From Pseudevernia furfuracea (lineage: Eukaryota > Ascomycota > Lecanoromycetes > Lecanorales > Parmeliaceae), in the NCBI GenBank assembly GCA_022315425.1, contig JAIUPT010000036.1:682001-746000 (forward strand): a DNA stretch of 64,000 nucleotides, written 5' to 3'. This document shows positions 36,572-48,164 of this stretch, in pieces. How positions within the stretch are numbered: the first letter of the stretch is position 1; every line of letters starts with the position of its first letter. The notes beneath the pieces are model-generated. The model did not search any database. It had not been told where the DNA came from and saw only the letters and a list, made by a program, of their open reading frames with translations. Both the position numbers and the translations under genes were made by a program.

Positions 36572-38906
36572 ATGCTCGTTACCGGGCGGAGTCTACCTCT
36601 TTCAACGTTTGCGCATCTCCTCTGGCTTCTGTTCACTCTGCTTTCAATTCTACTGGCTTTGAGTTCTGCGGGTGAGTCCTCCCTTTGGTGTTTCTTATCA
36701 GGCCTGTATGGGCCGCTCATCGATCCTTTTTATTAGGTTTTTCTACACAAAACCCTCAGCGAGACACCCCAGCCCTAGCTCCAACTAGACAATGGCACTC
36801 TGAGATATCCTCAAACAAAAACCCACTTTCTGCGGCAGCATCTCTGTCAAATCTGAGCTTTCGGAGGAAAGAGGAGTGTACTTCGAGTGTGTCCTCTCTC
36901 CTGGCGACCGCATCGTTTTCGACAGTCTGTTCAGAAAGCATCATTGGTGGGAACGATGATGGGAGTCAACTGTTCTCTTCATGCGTCAACTATACCGTTG
37001 TCCGTGAGGCTTCAACTACTATCCAAATCACTGCCGACCCCTTTGCCGAATTTTGTTGCGGACCTTGCGCAATTATATATCCACAAGCAAGTATCTTGCA
37101 CTGGCCTGTGCAACGTACCAATACCTGGTGCGATAGCATTCGGTCGAGTCTTAAAATACAGCAAAGCGCCGCCATCGGGGATGAAAATAACCCACAGCCA
37201 GTACTAGATCCCAGCTTTTTTCAAAACGCAATGGGACTGGATCCGGAAATAGGAGGTGAGGATGCTTTGGACAATGATGGCAATCTACGAGCCCCCTATA
37301 CACGCCCACCCCACGATGGCACTTATGCGGTAGCGCAGGATGGTTTCGTGTTGTTGGTCTACCCATTTTCGATTCCCAAGAGCACTTGTTGACATTCTCT
37401 AGCGTTTCACCCTCCGTCTACGTAGTCTTTCCAATTATTCTAGCTACGAACGACTGCGGTCTTGTCGGGAACGCTTACACTTCTTGGACGCTTGGTGTCC
37501 CCGAACACCAGCTTAGTACTTATCAACATGGATTTGGAACCTCAGCGTTCAATCCGGCCGATCTAGGGTGCCCTGGGCCGGATCCCGGCAAATTAGACGA
37601 CGAGTACGAGCTGGATGACGAGGCAAACCAAGGTGCACCTTCGGTACTGCTGCCGGCTGACCTTACAGCCCTCGATCCGGCATGGAAAAGTTGTGTCTTG
37701 GGCGGCTTGGATCTGGGAAGAGACCCCCCTCGAGCGCTGCGGCCAGCAAGCAATATGGTGCCCAAGGCAACGAGCCACGAGCCTGCACCAGTAGAGACCC
37801 GGAGCGCTGCGTTTCCTCATTCAATGCCAAAGTCAGCGGGCCCGGCCCCGTCACAATCTAGACCTCCAACGAAGACAGGACCTTCTTCGGTTCCAGAAGA
37901 CTCTGCGAAACTCTCGATCGAACCTTCTCAAGAGCCGCCAAGCGTCTGTTCGCCCGTTCATCGTTCACAGACACAACCACCAACGCCAGCGGAATCACCG
38001 CCAAGCCCGCTGGCAGCCACTGAAATCCGACCTAGAAATGACGATCCTGATCTCGCCGCCGCCAAAACCACTCCCCTGCCTAGTTCCGCTGAAGCATACA
38101 TTAGTGCTACTTCGTATGCAGGGGTTGTAGGGCCTATCTTGGCATGGGTGTCGGAGATGCAGACTCTGGCTTCTCTTGGTGGTCTCCCTCCAGTAGCTCC
38201 AAGCAACCCATACCTTGCGCTTCCCAAACACCGCTCCGCGAAGCGATCACACACTTCGCCAGCGACGCAATCTCAGAGTTCCGCCGAAGGCTCCACACCT
38301 CTGCCAATGTCCGACCCGGCAGCAGAAGCGTCCCTTGCCAGGCCATCCGCACCTTCGGCAGCGTATCCACCAGCGCCGGATGCTCCTTCCACGACCGCCC
38401 CGCCGAGCTCAGCACCTCTTCCGCCGTCACATCCCCCCGCCGTAGTGCAATCCGCTCCCCAAGCCGCGGAACACGGCAAGTACCCCTACGAGCCGTGCGG
38501 CCACGGCGACCTCCAACCCGCGGCGATCCCGACGAGCGACGCACGTTCCGCGCCCTCCACGCCGAGCGAACCAGCCAGTAGTCTCGCGTCTTGGGCCGCC
38601 ACAAGCCCTTCCGAACACAGTCACCACCCGTCGATGAAAGATTCCACGGGCCAGAGCGATCCGACCGGCTCGTCCGGATCCGCCGCAGGGCCCCAACGCA
38701 TCGACACCGTCAGAGGGAGTCCTTCGAGGGCTGTCGCCCCGGGAATAAGCGACAGCGGTAGCGTTGCTGCCGCTGCAGGGACGACGAGCCTGTCCGGTAC
38801 GAGGCCGTCCTCGCACGCGGCGGTGGGCCGTGGGGTACCCGCAGCGGGGTCCAAGGACTTGTGGGTTGCTCTTCTCGGGCCCGTGGTCTTGTTCTCTCTG
38901 CTCTGA
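36572..38906 (+). CDS. Secreted Pro/Ser-rich protein, probable GPI anchor
   Basis: Family not recognised. Exons 36572-36671, 36737-37349 and 37403-38906 give 738 residues; the second donor (GTTGTT) is weak but is the only one I found that keeps frame. A signal peptide is clear: basic start (MLVTGRS) then hydrophobic LLWLLFTLLSILLALSSA. Residues ~60-340 contain scattered Cys, including CCGPC, and read as an extracellular domain. Residues ~350-700 are Pro/Ser/Thr/Ala-rich, likely O-glycosylated and extended. The C-terminus (AAGSKDLWVALLGPVVLFSLL) fits a GPI-attachment signal. Likely a cell-wall or surface protein. GC content rises sharply in the repeat-rich third exon. Confidence 0.75.
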
Positions 38907-39252
38907 CAAGCTCGACATTCTGCATGATGCATGGAGACTATTCGCTGGGTATTCGCAGTGTTCTCGAGCTCACCGGTCCAGTAATCGTACGCTTGCGTGG
39001 GTTAGGGATGTACTTTATTGGTCGGTCGGTGTGATGGGAACATTGAAAGACTGATCGTTTTATTTGATCGAGAGATGGCTGTATCCGTTTACATGATATC
39101 TGCGTAGCCTCCATGCACGTGTGCTACGCCAGAACGCCATGATATTTTCGGAGAACGCCATCCTAGACCCTCCCAGTCGAAGCGAGGGCTCTCACAACCG
39201 AGAATTGGAATGAAAGAAGGAAAATAAAATGAAATTTGATCTCATGTACACA
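38907..39252. other. Convergent intergenic region
   Basis: 3' flanks of two convergent genes. Nothing recognised. Confidence 0.5.
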
Positions 39253-40112
39253 TCAAGCAAAAAACCAATACTCCGCTGCGTACTGCCTCGAGAAGGCCGT
39301 GGGCATCCCTGCACACGTCGCCGGCGCTGCACCCCCTGCAGTGTTCACCCTATATATCTCCTTCACGCTGGGCACCAGGTCCTTTTCTTCAATCGTCAGT
39401 GGAGCGACTGGGCTCTCCACTTCCAATTTCAGCCAGGGAACGGCTTTGCTTCCATCCGGTCCAATAGCGGCAGTAGCTGGCGCTGTGACGTTGGAGGTCT
39501 TCTTCGAGAAGAAGATGCCGTAATTTGTAGTGTCCCAGACAAGGTTAAAGGTTGGCGTACTGCTATCGGTGAAGTAATGGTGGCCAGAAAGCAACGAGCC
39601 GGATCCGAGGGGATGTATGGGCTTGCTGTCGTTCGTATTGGGATTGGGAATCCCCACGGCGACGGCCGGGGCGTTGTTGAGGACGTAGGGGGGATTCCCG
39701 CTCGGTATGGGAATGCTGGCCAAGCAGGTGGTGTTGTAAAGATTGGCGACGGCACCAAGGGCAACTGGAACGTCGGAAGAGCCACCATTAGGAGGGCAAG
39801 TGTAGTTCTAGGCGTGTTAGTAAAGGAAGCAATAAGGGGAAGAGGAGATTTCCAAACGCTTACTTGTAATCCGCGTCCGAGTGCAACATGATAAACGGTC
39901 AGACCTTGAGAAGGCGGTGGCAGTGTGGATGAAGGCAAGGCTGAGTTGGCTGGAGTCCTGCACGTGAAAGTGGATGTCGCTGCCAGTACTTGTTTCATGC
40001 CTCCAACATAATCTCGATACGCTGGTCCCCATGGCTCGTGATGCCACGGCCCTATTGCTGCTGCTGATGCTAAGCAGGCCAGTGACGAGAGGAAGAGAAG
40101 TTGGAATTGCAT
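39253..40112 (-). CDS. Secreted DUF3455 protein
   Basis: Small secreted protein of a fungal/bacterial family of unknown function (often labelled 'malate dehydrogenase' in databases without basis). Exons 40112-39864 and 39807-39253, 56-bp intron in phase 0, give 267 residues. Signal peptide: MQFQLLFLSSLACLASAAA. Family marks are the early YTCPPN segment, the central GHHYFTD / WDTTNYG-like part and the terminal motif IYRVNTAGGAAPATC followed by YAAEYWFF. The 5' flank (~40120-40310) contains several GGGTAGG/GGAGGG purine runs but no defined regulatory site. Confidence 0.85.
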
Positions 40113-41605
40113 TTTGGCGAGAGTAGGAGGGTTGATAGGAGGGTAGATGACAAGAAGGACGTTGTCTCAAGGTGCCTTGGATGCTGCCAGGTGGCGGGGC
40201 GAAGTATATCGAGTGTGGGGAGGTGAAGGGTTTGGATAGGGAGGGAAGAGATAGTTGGGGAGAGAAAGATGGGCACACGACATGGAGGCCATGATGAATG
40301 TTATGTATGGTGCACACTGCACGCGTTTCTATTCTTGTTCAGCGACAAGCGACACACTGGTGAATTATTCGGCGAGGACTGAGATAGGTAGGTAGCAAGA
40401 ATGCAAGATTGACACGGATGGGTTAAAAAAAGAGTCGGCGGTAATTACGGCCGCTAAGTCACACTTGGGCCCTTTGGTGCTTGGCTCACTTGACCTTGTT
40501 AGTCAATTGGTTTTAACCTTCAGGTACCTTACGGCGGGCGGCTCTGGTAAAATGTGGGGGATGGCAGTCTGCCGATTAATTGGATGATTGACAATCATTA
40601 TTACCTTACGTTCAAACTTCAAACATTAAAACATTGGTACTCCGACTCTCTCCAGCCTCGTGAGTTTCTCCCATTTCGCATGAAAGAATGAGATGGCTAT
40701 TGAGAAATGTATATTTGGAAGTTGAGACCATCTTCTTATTAAAAGGTACTCGTAGCGAAAATGTATTACAATTGGTCACTGTCTGAAAACACGCTGATGC
40801 AATAATCTACCCGGGCGGTTAAAATGCAAATTGGTCTCAGACTCTGGTCTCTCGGATGATCATCGACTGGCTCAAAGTCAAAAGTCTTTTTACTAACCGG
40901 TGACCAATCGATTCATTGTTACATAATCATATCGTTAGTACACGGTTAAATCCCTGCCACCCTGCTTGCCTTTCGCCTTCCTTCGCTTCGCCTGCATTAC
41001 TTGAAGGTATGAAGAAGGATCATCATGCATATGGCCAACCAGCTCGAGTCGTCGACCAAAGGTAAAGTACAAGAATATGCGGCTTGGCGGGTGTGATGTT
41101 TGATCGTTGATTCATGTCCTCTAGATTCCTTTAAAGGCATAAGGTAAGTAAATAAGTTGTTAAAACAGCAAGGCGAGCTCTTCAAGCTGTCTCGAAAAAC
41201 GGCCAAAGCGCCAACTCCAACCCGCCTTGCTTTTCTTACATGCCAACACCATATCTCGCCTCTGACTTCGACTTTCGTCATACCTTGGTACCTGCATTTC
41301 CGTCAAATATCAGTGCAGCCTCAATGAATTTGTGTCACTGTCTTTGCTTTTTCCACCATAGCTTGTCTTTCACATAAGGACGAGGCCCGGGCCTTCTTCT
41401 CTCAATATCTGGACAATTGTGTCTGGCCTGAAGCACCAAAGATTGTCTAAAATTGCCCTCTTGCACCGCAGCTTTTCTCTTGTAAAAGCGCGTCGCAGGA
41501 TCTCTACACATCCTGGATTATAGAGATTGAGATTGCTGCAATCTTGCAACTGTTGACGGTTGACACCCTAGTGAATCATCATTACATTGAGAGAGAGAAA
41601 TGCTT
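40113..41605. other. Long intergenic region, no gene seen
   Basis: About 1.5 kb, moderately AT-rich, between the DUF3455 start and the dioxygenase stop, both on the minus strand. Only short frames with no family resemblance. Confidence 0.6.
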
Positions 41606-42893
41606 TCAGTCAACATCCGGCACAGGCAAACCATGAATTAGCTTCACCTTCCTACCCAGATCCGCCAACGCTTTTCTACTTCGCTCATCTCGTAGGTCCG
41701 AGGCCTCCTTGTCCGACACAAGCACAAAGTCATGTTCCAACACTGCAGATCCGATCTTAACATCATACTCCTTGGCAATCATCTTGTCAGCAGGGTGGAA
41801 GTCAATAAGGAGTGATTCCTTGACTCCAAATACAGCATCTGACGTCTCATAAGGGTCACCGCGTGTGTACAAAGCCGTGATCAAGTGGTCGTATCCCGGT
41901 TTCTCGAACATGAAATGCATGTGGGCTGGTCGGAAGGGATGACGTTGTAGCTTCTCAAGGAGCTTCCCCACTGGGCCATCGTGTGGAATTGGGTAGGAAA
42001 CTGGCTTGATGGCCTTGAACCAGAAATTGCCATCCTGGTCACTTTTCATTACACATCTCCCATCTGGACCTTCTCGATCGGCGTATTGCACGTCGTAATG
42101 CCCTGAAGAGTCCGTTTCCCAGATATCGACCTTCACATCGGAGACAGGCTTGCCATGCGAATCTTTGATGGTGCAAATGATCAAGCATGGTTCCCCTTGG
42201 GGATCATGGGACATTGCGTCGCCATGGGCCATAATTTCCGCGTCGTGTGAGTGGAAGGGACCAAGAACAGATCCTTCTGTGGAATGGGCGGGCTTAGGGT
42301 GGTCTATGCTATCAACGAGCAAAGAAAGACCAAGGATATCGGAGAGAAGTATGAATTCCTAGGAAAACATGGTCAGAGAGTGGCATATTTCGTAAACAAG
42401 TAGGGACATTGCCAGGAAAGTTGGCCGTTGCCGCAGAAAAAGTACGTTGAGTACGTTGACACTTGACGATATCAGCAGGAAAGACAGGTTCGTTGTCCAT
42501 TAAATAACGCGCTCTAACTATTTATACTCATGGATGGCTAACCACTTCGGCATGCCGCCATTCATTGTGTAATATACAGTGCTGGCCAGCACCTAGGACT
42601 GCCATTTCTCCGGAGATTTTGCTTAGAAAACGGCCTTTGAGAAAGATGAAGCCTACCTGTCGGACGTCGCTACAGATTTGACCGACAGCAGTCAAGAATT
42701 CCAATGTAGCCATCCATTCTTTCGTACTCAGTCTTGTTTCCCTAGCGAAGTCATGGAGGTGTGTGACCAGGCGCTCGAGGAGGTAGGTGAGACGAGGATC
42801 AGAACTTTGGGAATTGATACGTATGGTGTTCTCGGTGATGTTGTCAATGGTCAAGTCCTTCATTGGAGGTACCTTGGCATTTGAGGGGTTCAT
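41606..42893 (-). CDS. Intradiol ring-cleavage dioxygenase
   Basis: Fe(III) enzyme that opens catechol-type rings (catechol or hydroxyquinol 1,2-dioxygenase), feeding the 3-oxoadipate route; cytosolic. Exons 42893-42657 and 42358-41606 give 329 residues. The N-terminal helical linker domain is present (residues ~25-95), which favours the catechol/hydroxyquinol group over secreted single-domain forms. Expected ligands are visible: Tyr167 (SGHYDVQ), Tyr201 (VSYPIP), His225 and His227 (RPAHMHF). No signal peptide. The single intron (298 bp) is far longer than the others here but joins DVRQ to EFILLSDILG exactly as in homologues. Substrate choice cannot be decided from sequence. Confidence 0.92.
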
Positions 42894-43383
42894 GTTGACG
42901 TTGAGCGGCTCCTTTGAGACTTGTACATATACTAATATTCGATATTTTGAGATCAGCCGTAGGGAGCTCAGGCTTTGTTGAAAAAAAAAAAAAAAAAGTC
43001 TTACTTCACATCCAATTTTTGGTTGAGAAGTGAGCTCTGACCTGACCCGGTCAAGAAAGATAACGTGGAAGATTGAAGTATGTTTATAAGAGCAGTGGCG
43101 GCGGGGTCGCTATACTATGACGGAGAGACGATTCATCATTCGGCAATCGGCAGAGCCATGGAGAATTTTAAGGTCTATTTTTAAGGTCCGAGGGGCTCTG
43201 TCTGACCCAAGCGGTTAAGCGGGCCGAACCGAAAGAAAGCAAAAGCCGACTTTTGCCTTGCGCACATCACTTAGTTATAAGCAGAAAGTATCATCATCCC
43301 ACCATCATGGTATTACTCCATCTTTTATATAACATACTACCCAACTAACAACTACTAACTGATTCCCACCACCGTCCATCGCT
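42894..43383. other. Divergent promoter region with poly(A) tract
   Basis: Shared 5' region of the dioxygenase (-) and the cation transporter (+). It contains a 17-base A run at 42981-42997. Confidence 0.65.
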
Positions 43384-44751
43384 ATGGCCGACCTTCCCAA
43401 CACCATACCATTACATCCCACTCCAGCCCATAGCCAGCCTCAAAGATCCCACACCCCAACAGCCTCGACGAGTAAAACCCCATCAGTCACTCATGCTCAA
43501 CGAGCTACAAGTACAGCCTTTGAACCGACCAAGCCCAATTCCAATGAGAACGACCCCGTACCTCGCCATCCCACTAGTTCCTCGTCCGATGAAGAGAACC
43601 AGCCTCCAAGTTACTCGTATGACAATGATCCCTATCAGCTCTCTACAAAGCTCAAAACCGACAGCGAGATCGAGGCAATACGTGCAAATACCTCTCGGAA
43701 AAGAGATGGCTACGGTCCGATCACTCTGAACAAAGAAGCGCACAAGGCCAAGAAGCTCCAGGACTTCTACGAGAATCAGAATGAGAACATCCAGAAATGG
43801 CTCAAGCCCGTCGACGAGCATATAAGGCAGGCCAAGATCTTCCAAGGGGAGAACCTTCTCAAGTACAAGATCGCTGTGCGAGGCTCTTTCGTGGCAAATC
43901 TCCTCCTCGCTGTCCTGCAGACCTATGCCGCCATATCCGCAGGCAGTTCGCTCTCCTTGTTCACCACCATGGCCGACGCCGTTTTCGATCCCATGTCCAA
44001 CATCACCCTCATAGTCTGCAATCGCGCCGTCAAAAGAGTCGACCCTCGAACATTCCCCTCGGGCAAAGCTCGTATTGAAACGGCGGGAAATATTGTCTTC
44101 TGCTTCCTCATGACCGCCGTCTCCTGGATCATCATTGTACTGTCCATCATGGAGCTGAAACAAGGCAATTTAGAAAAGACGAAACCCCTACATTTACCCT
44201 CCGTAATAGCAGTGGCCATCGCAAGTGCTACGAAGCTTGCGCTGTTTTGCTACTGCTGGACCCTGCGTAACGTCTATTCTCAGGTCCGCATTCTCTGGGA
44301 AGATCACCGTAACGATCTTTTTATTAATGGCCTCGGTCTCCTCACTTCCGTTGGTGGTAGTAAACTGAATTGGTGGATCGATCCCATGGGCGCTATCATA
44401 CTGTCTTGCTTGATCTCGTACCTCTGGCTCTCTACCGCCTACTCGGAGTTTCAGCTACTTATTGGTGTAACAGCGGCCACGCAGATGCAGCAATGGATTA
44501 CCTACATCTCCATGACACATTCTCCCGCCATCGTTGCCATTGACACAGTTCGCGCCTACCACTCTGGTCCGCGGATCATAGTGGAAGTAGATATTGTCAT
44601 GGATCCCTCGGAGACCTTGCGTACTACGCACGACGTGGCTGAGGAGCTGCAGACGAAGCTGGAAAGTTTGCCGGATGTTGAGAGGGCATATGTGCACATT
44701 GACTTTGAGACGAGCCACAAACCGGAGCATTTCTTGAAGAAAGAGTTGTAG
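43384..44751 (+). CDS. Cation diffusion facilitator (CDF) transporter
   Basis: Metal/proton antiporter of the CDF family, likely for Mn, Fe or Zn, in an internal membrane. Intronless, 455 residues. Residues 1-~110 are hydrophilic and Ser/Pro-rich. Six TM segments are plausible from ~160. Metal-site motifs: DAVFD in TM2 (DxxxD) and DHRNDLFIN in TM5 (HxxxD-like). The C-terminal cytosolic domain ends with AYVHIDFETSHKPEH, a His-containing β-strand typical of the dimer interface. Similar to the fungal proteins annotated as MMT-like or 'CDF manganese transporter'. Confidence 0.9.
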   Translation: MADLPNTIPLHPTPAHSQPQRSHTPTASTSKTPSVTHAQRATSTAFEPTKPNSNENDPVPRHPTSSSSDEENQPPSYSYDNDPYQLSTKLKTDSEIEAIRANTSRKRDGYGPITLNKEAHKAKKLQDFYENQNENIQKWLKPVDEHIRQAKIFQGENLLKYKIAVRGSFVANLLLAVLQTYAAISAGSSLSLFTTMADAVFDPMSNITLIVCNRAVKRVDPRTFPSGKARIETAGNIVFCFLMTAVSWIIIVLSIMELKQGNLEKTKPLHLPSVIAVAIASATKLALFCYCWTLRNVYSQVRILWEDHRNDLFINGLGLLTSVGGSKLNWWIDPMGAIILSCLISYLWLSTAYSEFQLLIGVTAATQMQQWITYISMTHSPAIVAIDTVRAYHSGPRIIVEVDIVMDPSETLRTTHDVAEELQTKLESLPDVERAYVHIDFETSHKPEHFLKKEL

Positions 44752-45509
44752 TGGCTTGTGTGCGAATGGCGTTCAGGTGACGATTGAGAGGTTTATGCTT
44801 GGTATTGCGTCGGCATGGGACATTTGAGAACTGACTGCTATTTGGAGTGGCGGAAGCTATGTAGACTCTGATAGAGAGATACCCAGTTCGAATGACAGTT
44901 TCGCATGGACACCCCTTTGCAACAAAGAATCAATTGAAAGCCGGATCTGCTGCGAATTCCGATGCCAAAAAAGTGGAAAAAATATGCGCTGGGGGCGGTC
45001 TGCTGGAACGATTAGTACCTAGATGCAAGCTAACAAGTTGCATGAAATGCTTAGCCTTGCAGTGCACTCAGCGGGATATGATTTTCTCCTCCTCGCTCCT
45101 ATTCCTTAACACTCCCATCCCTACCGTTGACTCAAGAACGGGGCCTGGAAGACGGGCCTGACATCCGAGCCGTTGCCTTCTACAATGGTAGCCTCGGACC
45201 GCCCAACCCGACCTCAGCACGTCAAGCAACCTTGGCTTCTCCCTCCCATTCTTGCACATATGTACCACAGCAAAGACCACACCGCAACTGCAACCCACGT
45301 TTGTAAAGATCCCAAGAGACTTCGACATCCTCGTCGCTGGGCATTTTGCCCCTCAATTCTACATATGAGCGGTAAGTAAGAAGACTTGGCAAGAAAAGTT
45401 TGCTGGAAAAATTGACGAGGCGCCGATCCTCATGGAGCGCAGATTCGATATTCAATGTCAAGGAGATGCATCATTATGTACAACCACGGAAACGGCAAGA
45501 GTCCCTGCT
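44752..45509. other. Convergent intergenic region
   Basis: 3' flanks of the CDF and SDR genes. No gene is seen. Confidence 0.5.
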
Positions 45510-46753
45510 CTACAACCTTCCTTTACCCCATAATGCGCCGCCGTCCAGCGTGATGCAGGCTCCATTGACATGACTGGATGCCCTACTCGCCAAGTAGACG
45601 ACTGCACCGGCAATATCTTCCGGCCGACCCAATCGCCCGTTAGGGTTTAGCTTCGCCATCTCTGCCTCACCACCATGCAAGGACATGAGTCCCGAGGCCA
45701 TCTTCGAGGGGAAGAAGCCTGGCGCAATGCTGTTGCAAAGGATGTGTCGCGGGCCGAGCTCGACGGCCAGATTGCGGGTAAGGTGAATTGCAGCCGCTAC
45801 GGAGGGGAAAGAGCTTTAACGACCCAGACAAACGGCTGGTTGGAAACGAGGGCATACCTTTAGAAGCTGAGTAGCCGAAGGTGGCATTCTCACCCAGAGA
45901 GCCAACACCGAGGCCGGCAATGGAGGCGGTAACGATAACGCGGGACGGGTCCTCCATGGTTGCATATTTCTGAAGTAGCGGCGCAAACCTATTCCAAGGC
46001 GGCGTCAATGGTGACGTTTCGTGAAGACTACCCAGCCACCAACATGGGGGGAAATAGCACATACAAGCGGATAGTATTGAAGACACTCTTGACGTTCAAG
46101 TCCATCACCTTGGCGAAAGCGCCATCGGGATGGGTATCGAACCTCTCCCCCCACGTAGCCCCCGCATTCGCGAATAAGATGTCCACACGGTCCGTCGTTT
46201 CCATCACCTTCTTCACCAGAGCCTCCACGTCCGCCACCTTCGCGCTGTCGGCGGGCACCGAAATGGCTCGAGCGCCCGAACGTTTGTTGGAGAGGGCGTT
46301 GAGGGCGGCGCAGGCCGAGTCGCAGGCTGCGGCTTTGCGCGAGGTGATGTAGACCTTTGAACAGCCGGCCTGGAGGAAGCTAACAAGAGGGAAAGAAAAT
46401 CCACCGTCAGCGTCTTGGCGGGAGCGGCAGTCGGGGCAGGGAAAGGATCACCCAGAAGCTGCGTGGAGACCCAGTCCCCTTGAGCCGCCTGTCTAGGCGC
46501 ACTGCGGCGTCAGCATGCTTTCTGCGAGACCGGGGACGTGACTGGCAACACGGATCTTTCGCCAGCCCGAAAAAGGGCTCTCTGCGCCCCTGTTTTACAT
46601 GTCTTGAGAGAGCCAGAGATTGGTAACCGTTCTTATTGGGCGGGGAGGGGGGGTGTGGGGGAGGCAGCATACGACGACCACTACTTTCCCTTCGAGGGAG
46701 AAGAGACTCTTGAAATCCTGGAGGTCGGTTTGGGCTTTTGCTTCGGCGGCCAT
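45510..46753 (-). CDS. Short-chain dehydrogenase/reductase
   Basis: Classical SDR with an NAD(P)-binding Rossmann fold. Five exons: 46753-46673, 46492-46452, 46379-46065, 45988-45858 and 45796-45510, giving 284 residues. The cofactor loop TGGSRGLG (residues 28-35) sits on a 41-base exon that is easily missed. NAGAT and the catalytic residues Ser168 (VTASIAG), Tyr185 and Lys189 (YSASK) are present. The C-terminal NGACITLDGG motif is standard. Closest in style to fungal RhlG-like 3-oxoacyl reductases; substrate not predictable. Confidence 0.9.
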
Positions 46754-47174
46754 GATGTGAGGCGTCTGTTGAAATCACTGGGGATTTCTATTCGTACAGA
46801 CAGAATGAGAATTGGGGTAAAAGAAGATTATTGACTTCCTTCAGTCATGCTCAAATTGAGGTGCCAAGAAGACACCCCGCGATCGGGCATTTAATTTTAG
46901 TGCGTGGAGGGCTAATGTAGGGCTGATCCCATATTTCCGACACAACATCACATACTCCGTATAGCTCCCTCGGCTCCCTCTTTACTCGGGGTTTCCCCCA
47001 TACTGCTGTTCCTTTGGACCGGCTTGGTTTAGGTGAGTTTCGGACACAGTCATCTACACATCCTGAAGGGCCCCATGACTGCGGTGTGACGACTGGAATT
47101 GAACAAATACAACATGTTTTGGTACGTATTCGGACGCCTGCTCACTGCATAGATGGCTAATTTTGAATAGTGAG
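46754..47174. other. Divergent promoter region
   Basis: Between the SDR and kinase-like genes. An alternative 8-base first coding exon of the kinase-like gene may lie here (ATG 47114, intron 47122-47170). Confidence 0.45.
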
Positions 47175-48128
47175 ATGACGCCACCGATAGGGGCATCTGT
47201 ACGATGCCCCACCTCAAACCGTTGGATGATGGGCTCATCGAAAGTCTGCGAACAAGCCACCACAACAAATCCTCCGAACGCGATTATTAGCTGGGAAGAC
47301 GGAGAAGGCACCTTCTATCTCCGCGAACGAGTAGAGAACGACTCATTATTACCAGAAAACAGTCTAGAAACAGGATTGGTACACCAGGGTGGCACCTCGG
47401 CCGCGGTTTGGAGCATCGGGACCAGTACCTTTTGCAAGGTGAAGGCTTGGTGCGAAGGTTTGGAACCCGAGAATGATACTATTCGATTCGTGGCAAGGAA
47501 TGCTCCTTGTATTCCTCTTCCAGAGGTCATATATTCCTGGATCGATCATGATTGGAATAGATCCTTTCTCATCCTAAGGCGGGTTGGTGGAAACACGCTG
47601 CAATATGCCTGGCCTCGACTTTCGCAACTTCAAAAGTCGCAGATTGCCAGTCAAGTTGCAAAGTACTGTTCTGAACTTGCTGGAATTACGTCACTTACCT
47701 TTGAAAGTGCCACCCATCGTGGCGTTCTCGAACCGTTCTTAACAGTGGACGCTGAATATTCCCATCCGTCGTGGAAGCCTAGACCTGTGGGCCCCTTCTC
47801 TCTTGAGGACTTCAACTCCTACCTTCTGGGACAATCGACCACACATTGTCCTGATATCGGACATTCCTTACACTTCTATCTCGCCGACCTCGGACCAGGC
47901 AACATCATGGTTTCGGAAGAAGGCAACGTGGAGGGAATCCTAGATTGGGAGTCTGCAGGGTTCTATCCGCGATGCTGGATCGCATCAAAACCTATGCTCA
48001 GCGCTGGTTTCTATCTCAGCCCTATGGAAGGAACGAAGAGGGTGGCGTGGCGTGATCTCCTGGGAAGAATGCTGAAGAAGGAAGGTTTCAAGCCGGCCAG
48101 CTTCACATGGCTTGAGCCCAAGGCATAG
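47175..48128 (+). CDS. Aminoglycoside phosphotransferase (APH)-like protein
   Basis: APH/choline-kinase-like fold, common and expanded in fungi, function usually unknown. From ATG 47175 the protein has 317 residues; an alternative start at 47114 with a 49-bp intron would add five. The N-lobe has a Lys in FCKVKAW. The Brenner loop reads LADLGPGNIMV, with Asp and Asn but no His at the usual HxD position; ILDWESAGFYP is the metal-binding motif. Loss of that His is seen in some family members, so activity is uncertain. Convergent with the CorA-like gene (37 bp between stops). Confidence 0.8.
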   Translation: MTPPIGASVRCPTSNRWMMGSSKVCEQATTTNPPNAIISWEDGEGTFYLRERVENDSLLPENSLETGLVHQGGTSAAVWSIGTSTFCKVKAWCEGLEPENDTIRFVARNAPCIPLPEVIYSWIDHDWNRSFLILRRVGGNTLQYAWPRLSQLQKSQIASQVAKYCSELAGITSLTFESATHRGVLEPFLTVDAEYSHPSWKPRPVGPFSLEDFNSYLLGQSTTHCPDIGHSLHFYLADLGPGNIMVSEEGNVEGILDWESAGFYPRCWIASKPMLSAGFYLSPMEGTKRVAWRDLLGRMLKKEGFKPASFTWLEPKA

Positions 48129-48164
48129 TCATATACAGCTCAGAAAATCTGACAACGAATACGC

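Noticed and set aside
38134..38918. Several long antisense frames opposite the Pro/Ser-rich protein
   Set aside because: High GC and low-complexity coding DNA leaves few stops in other frames.
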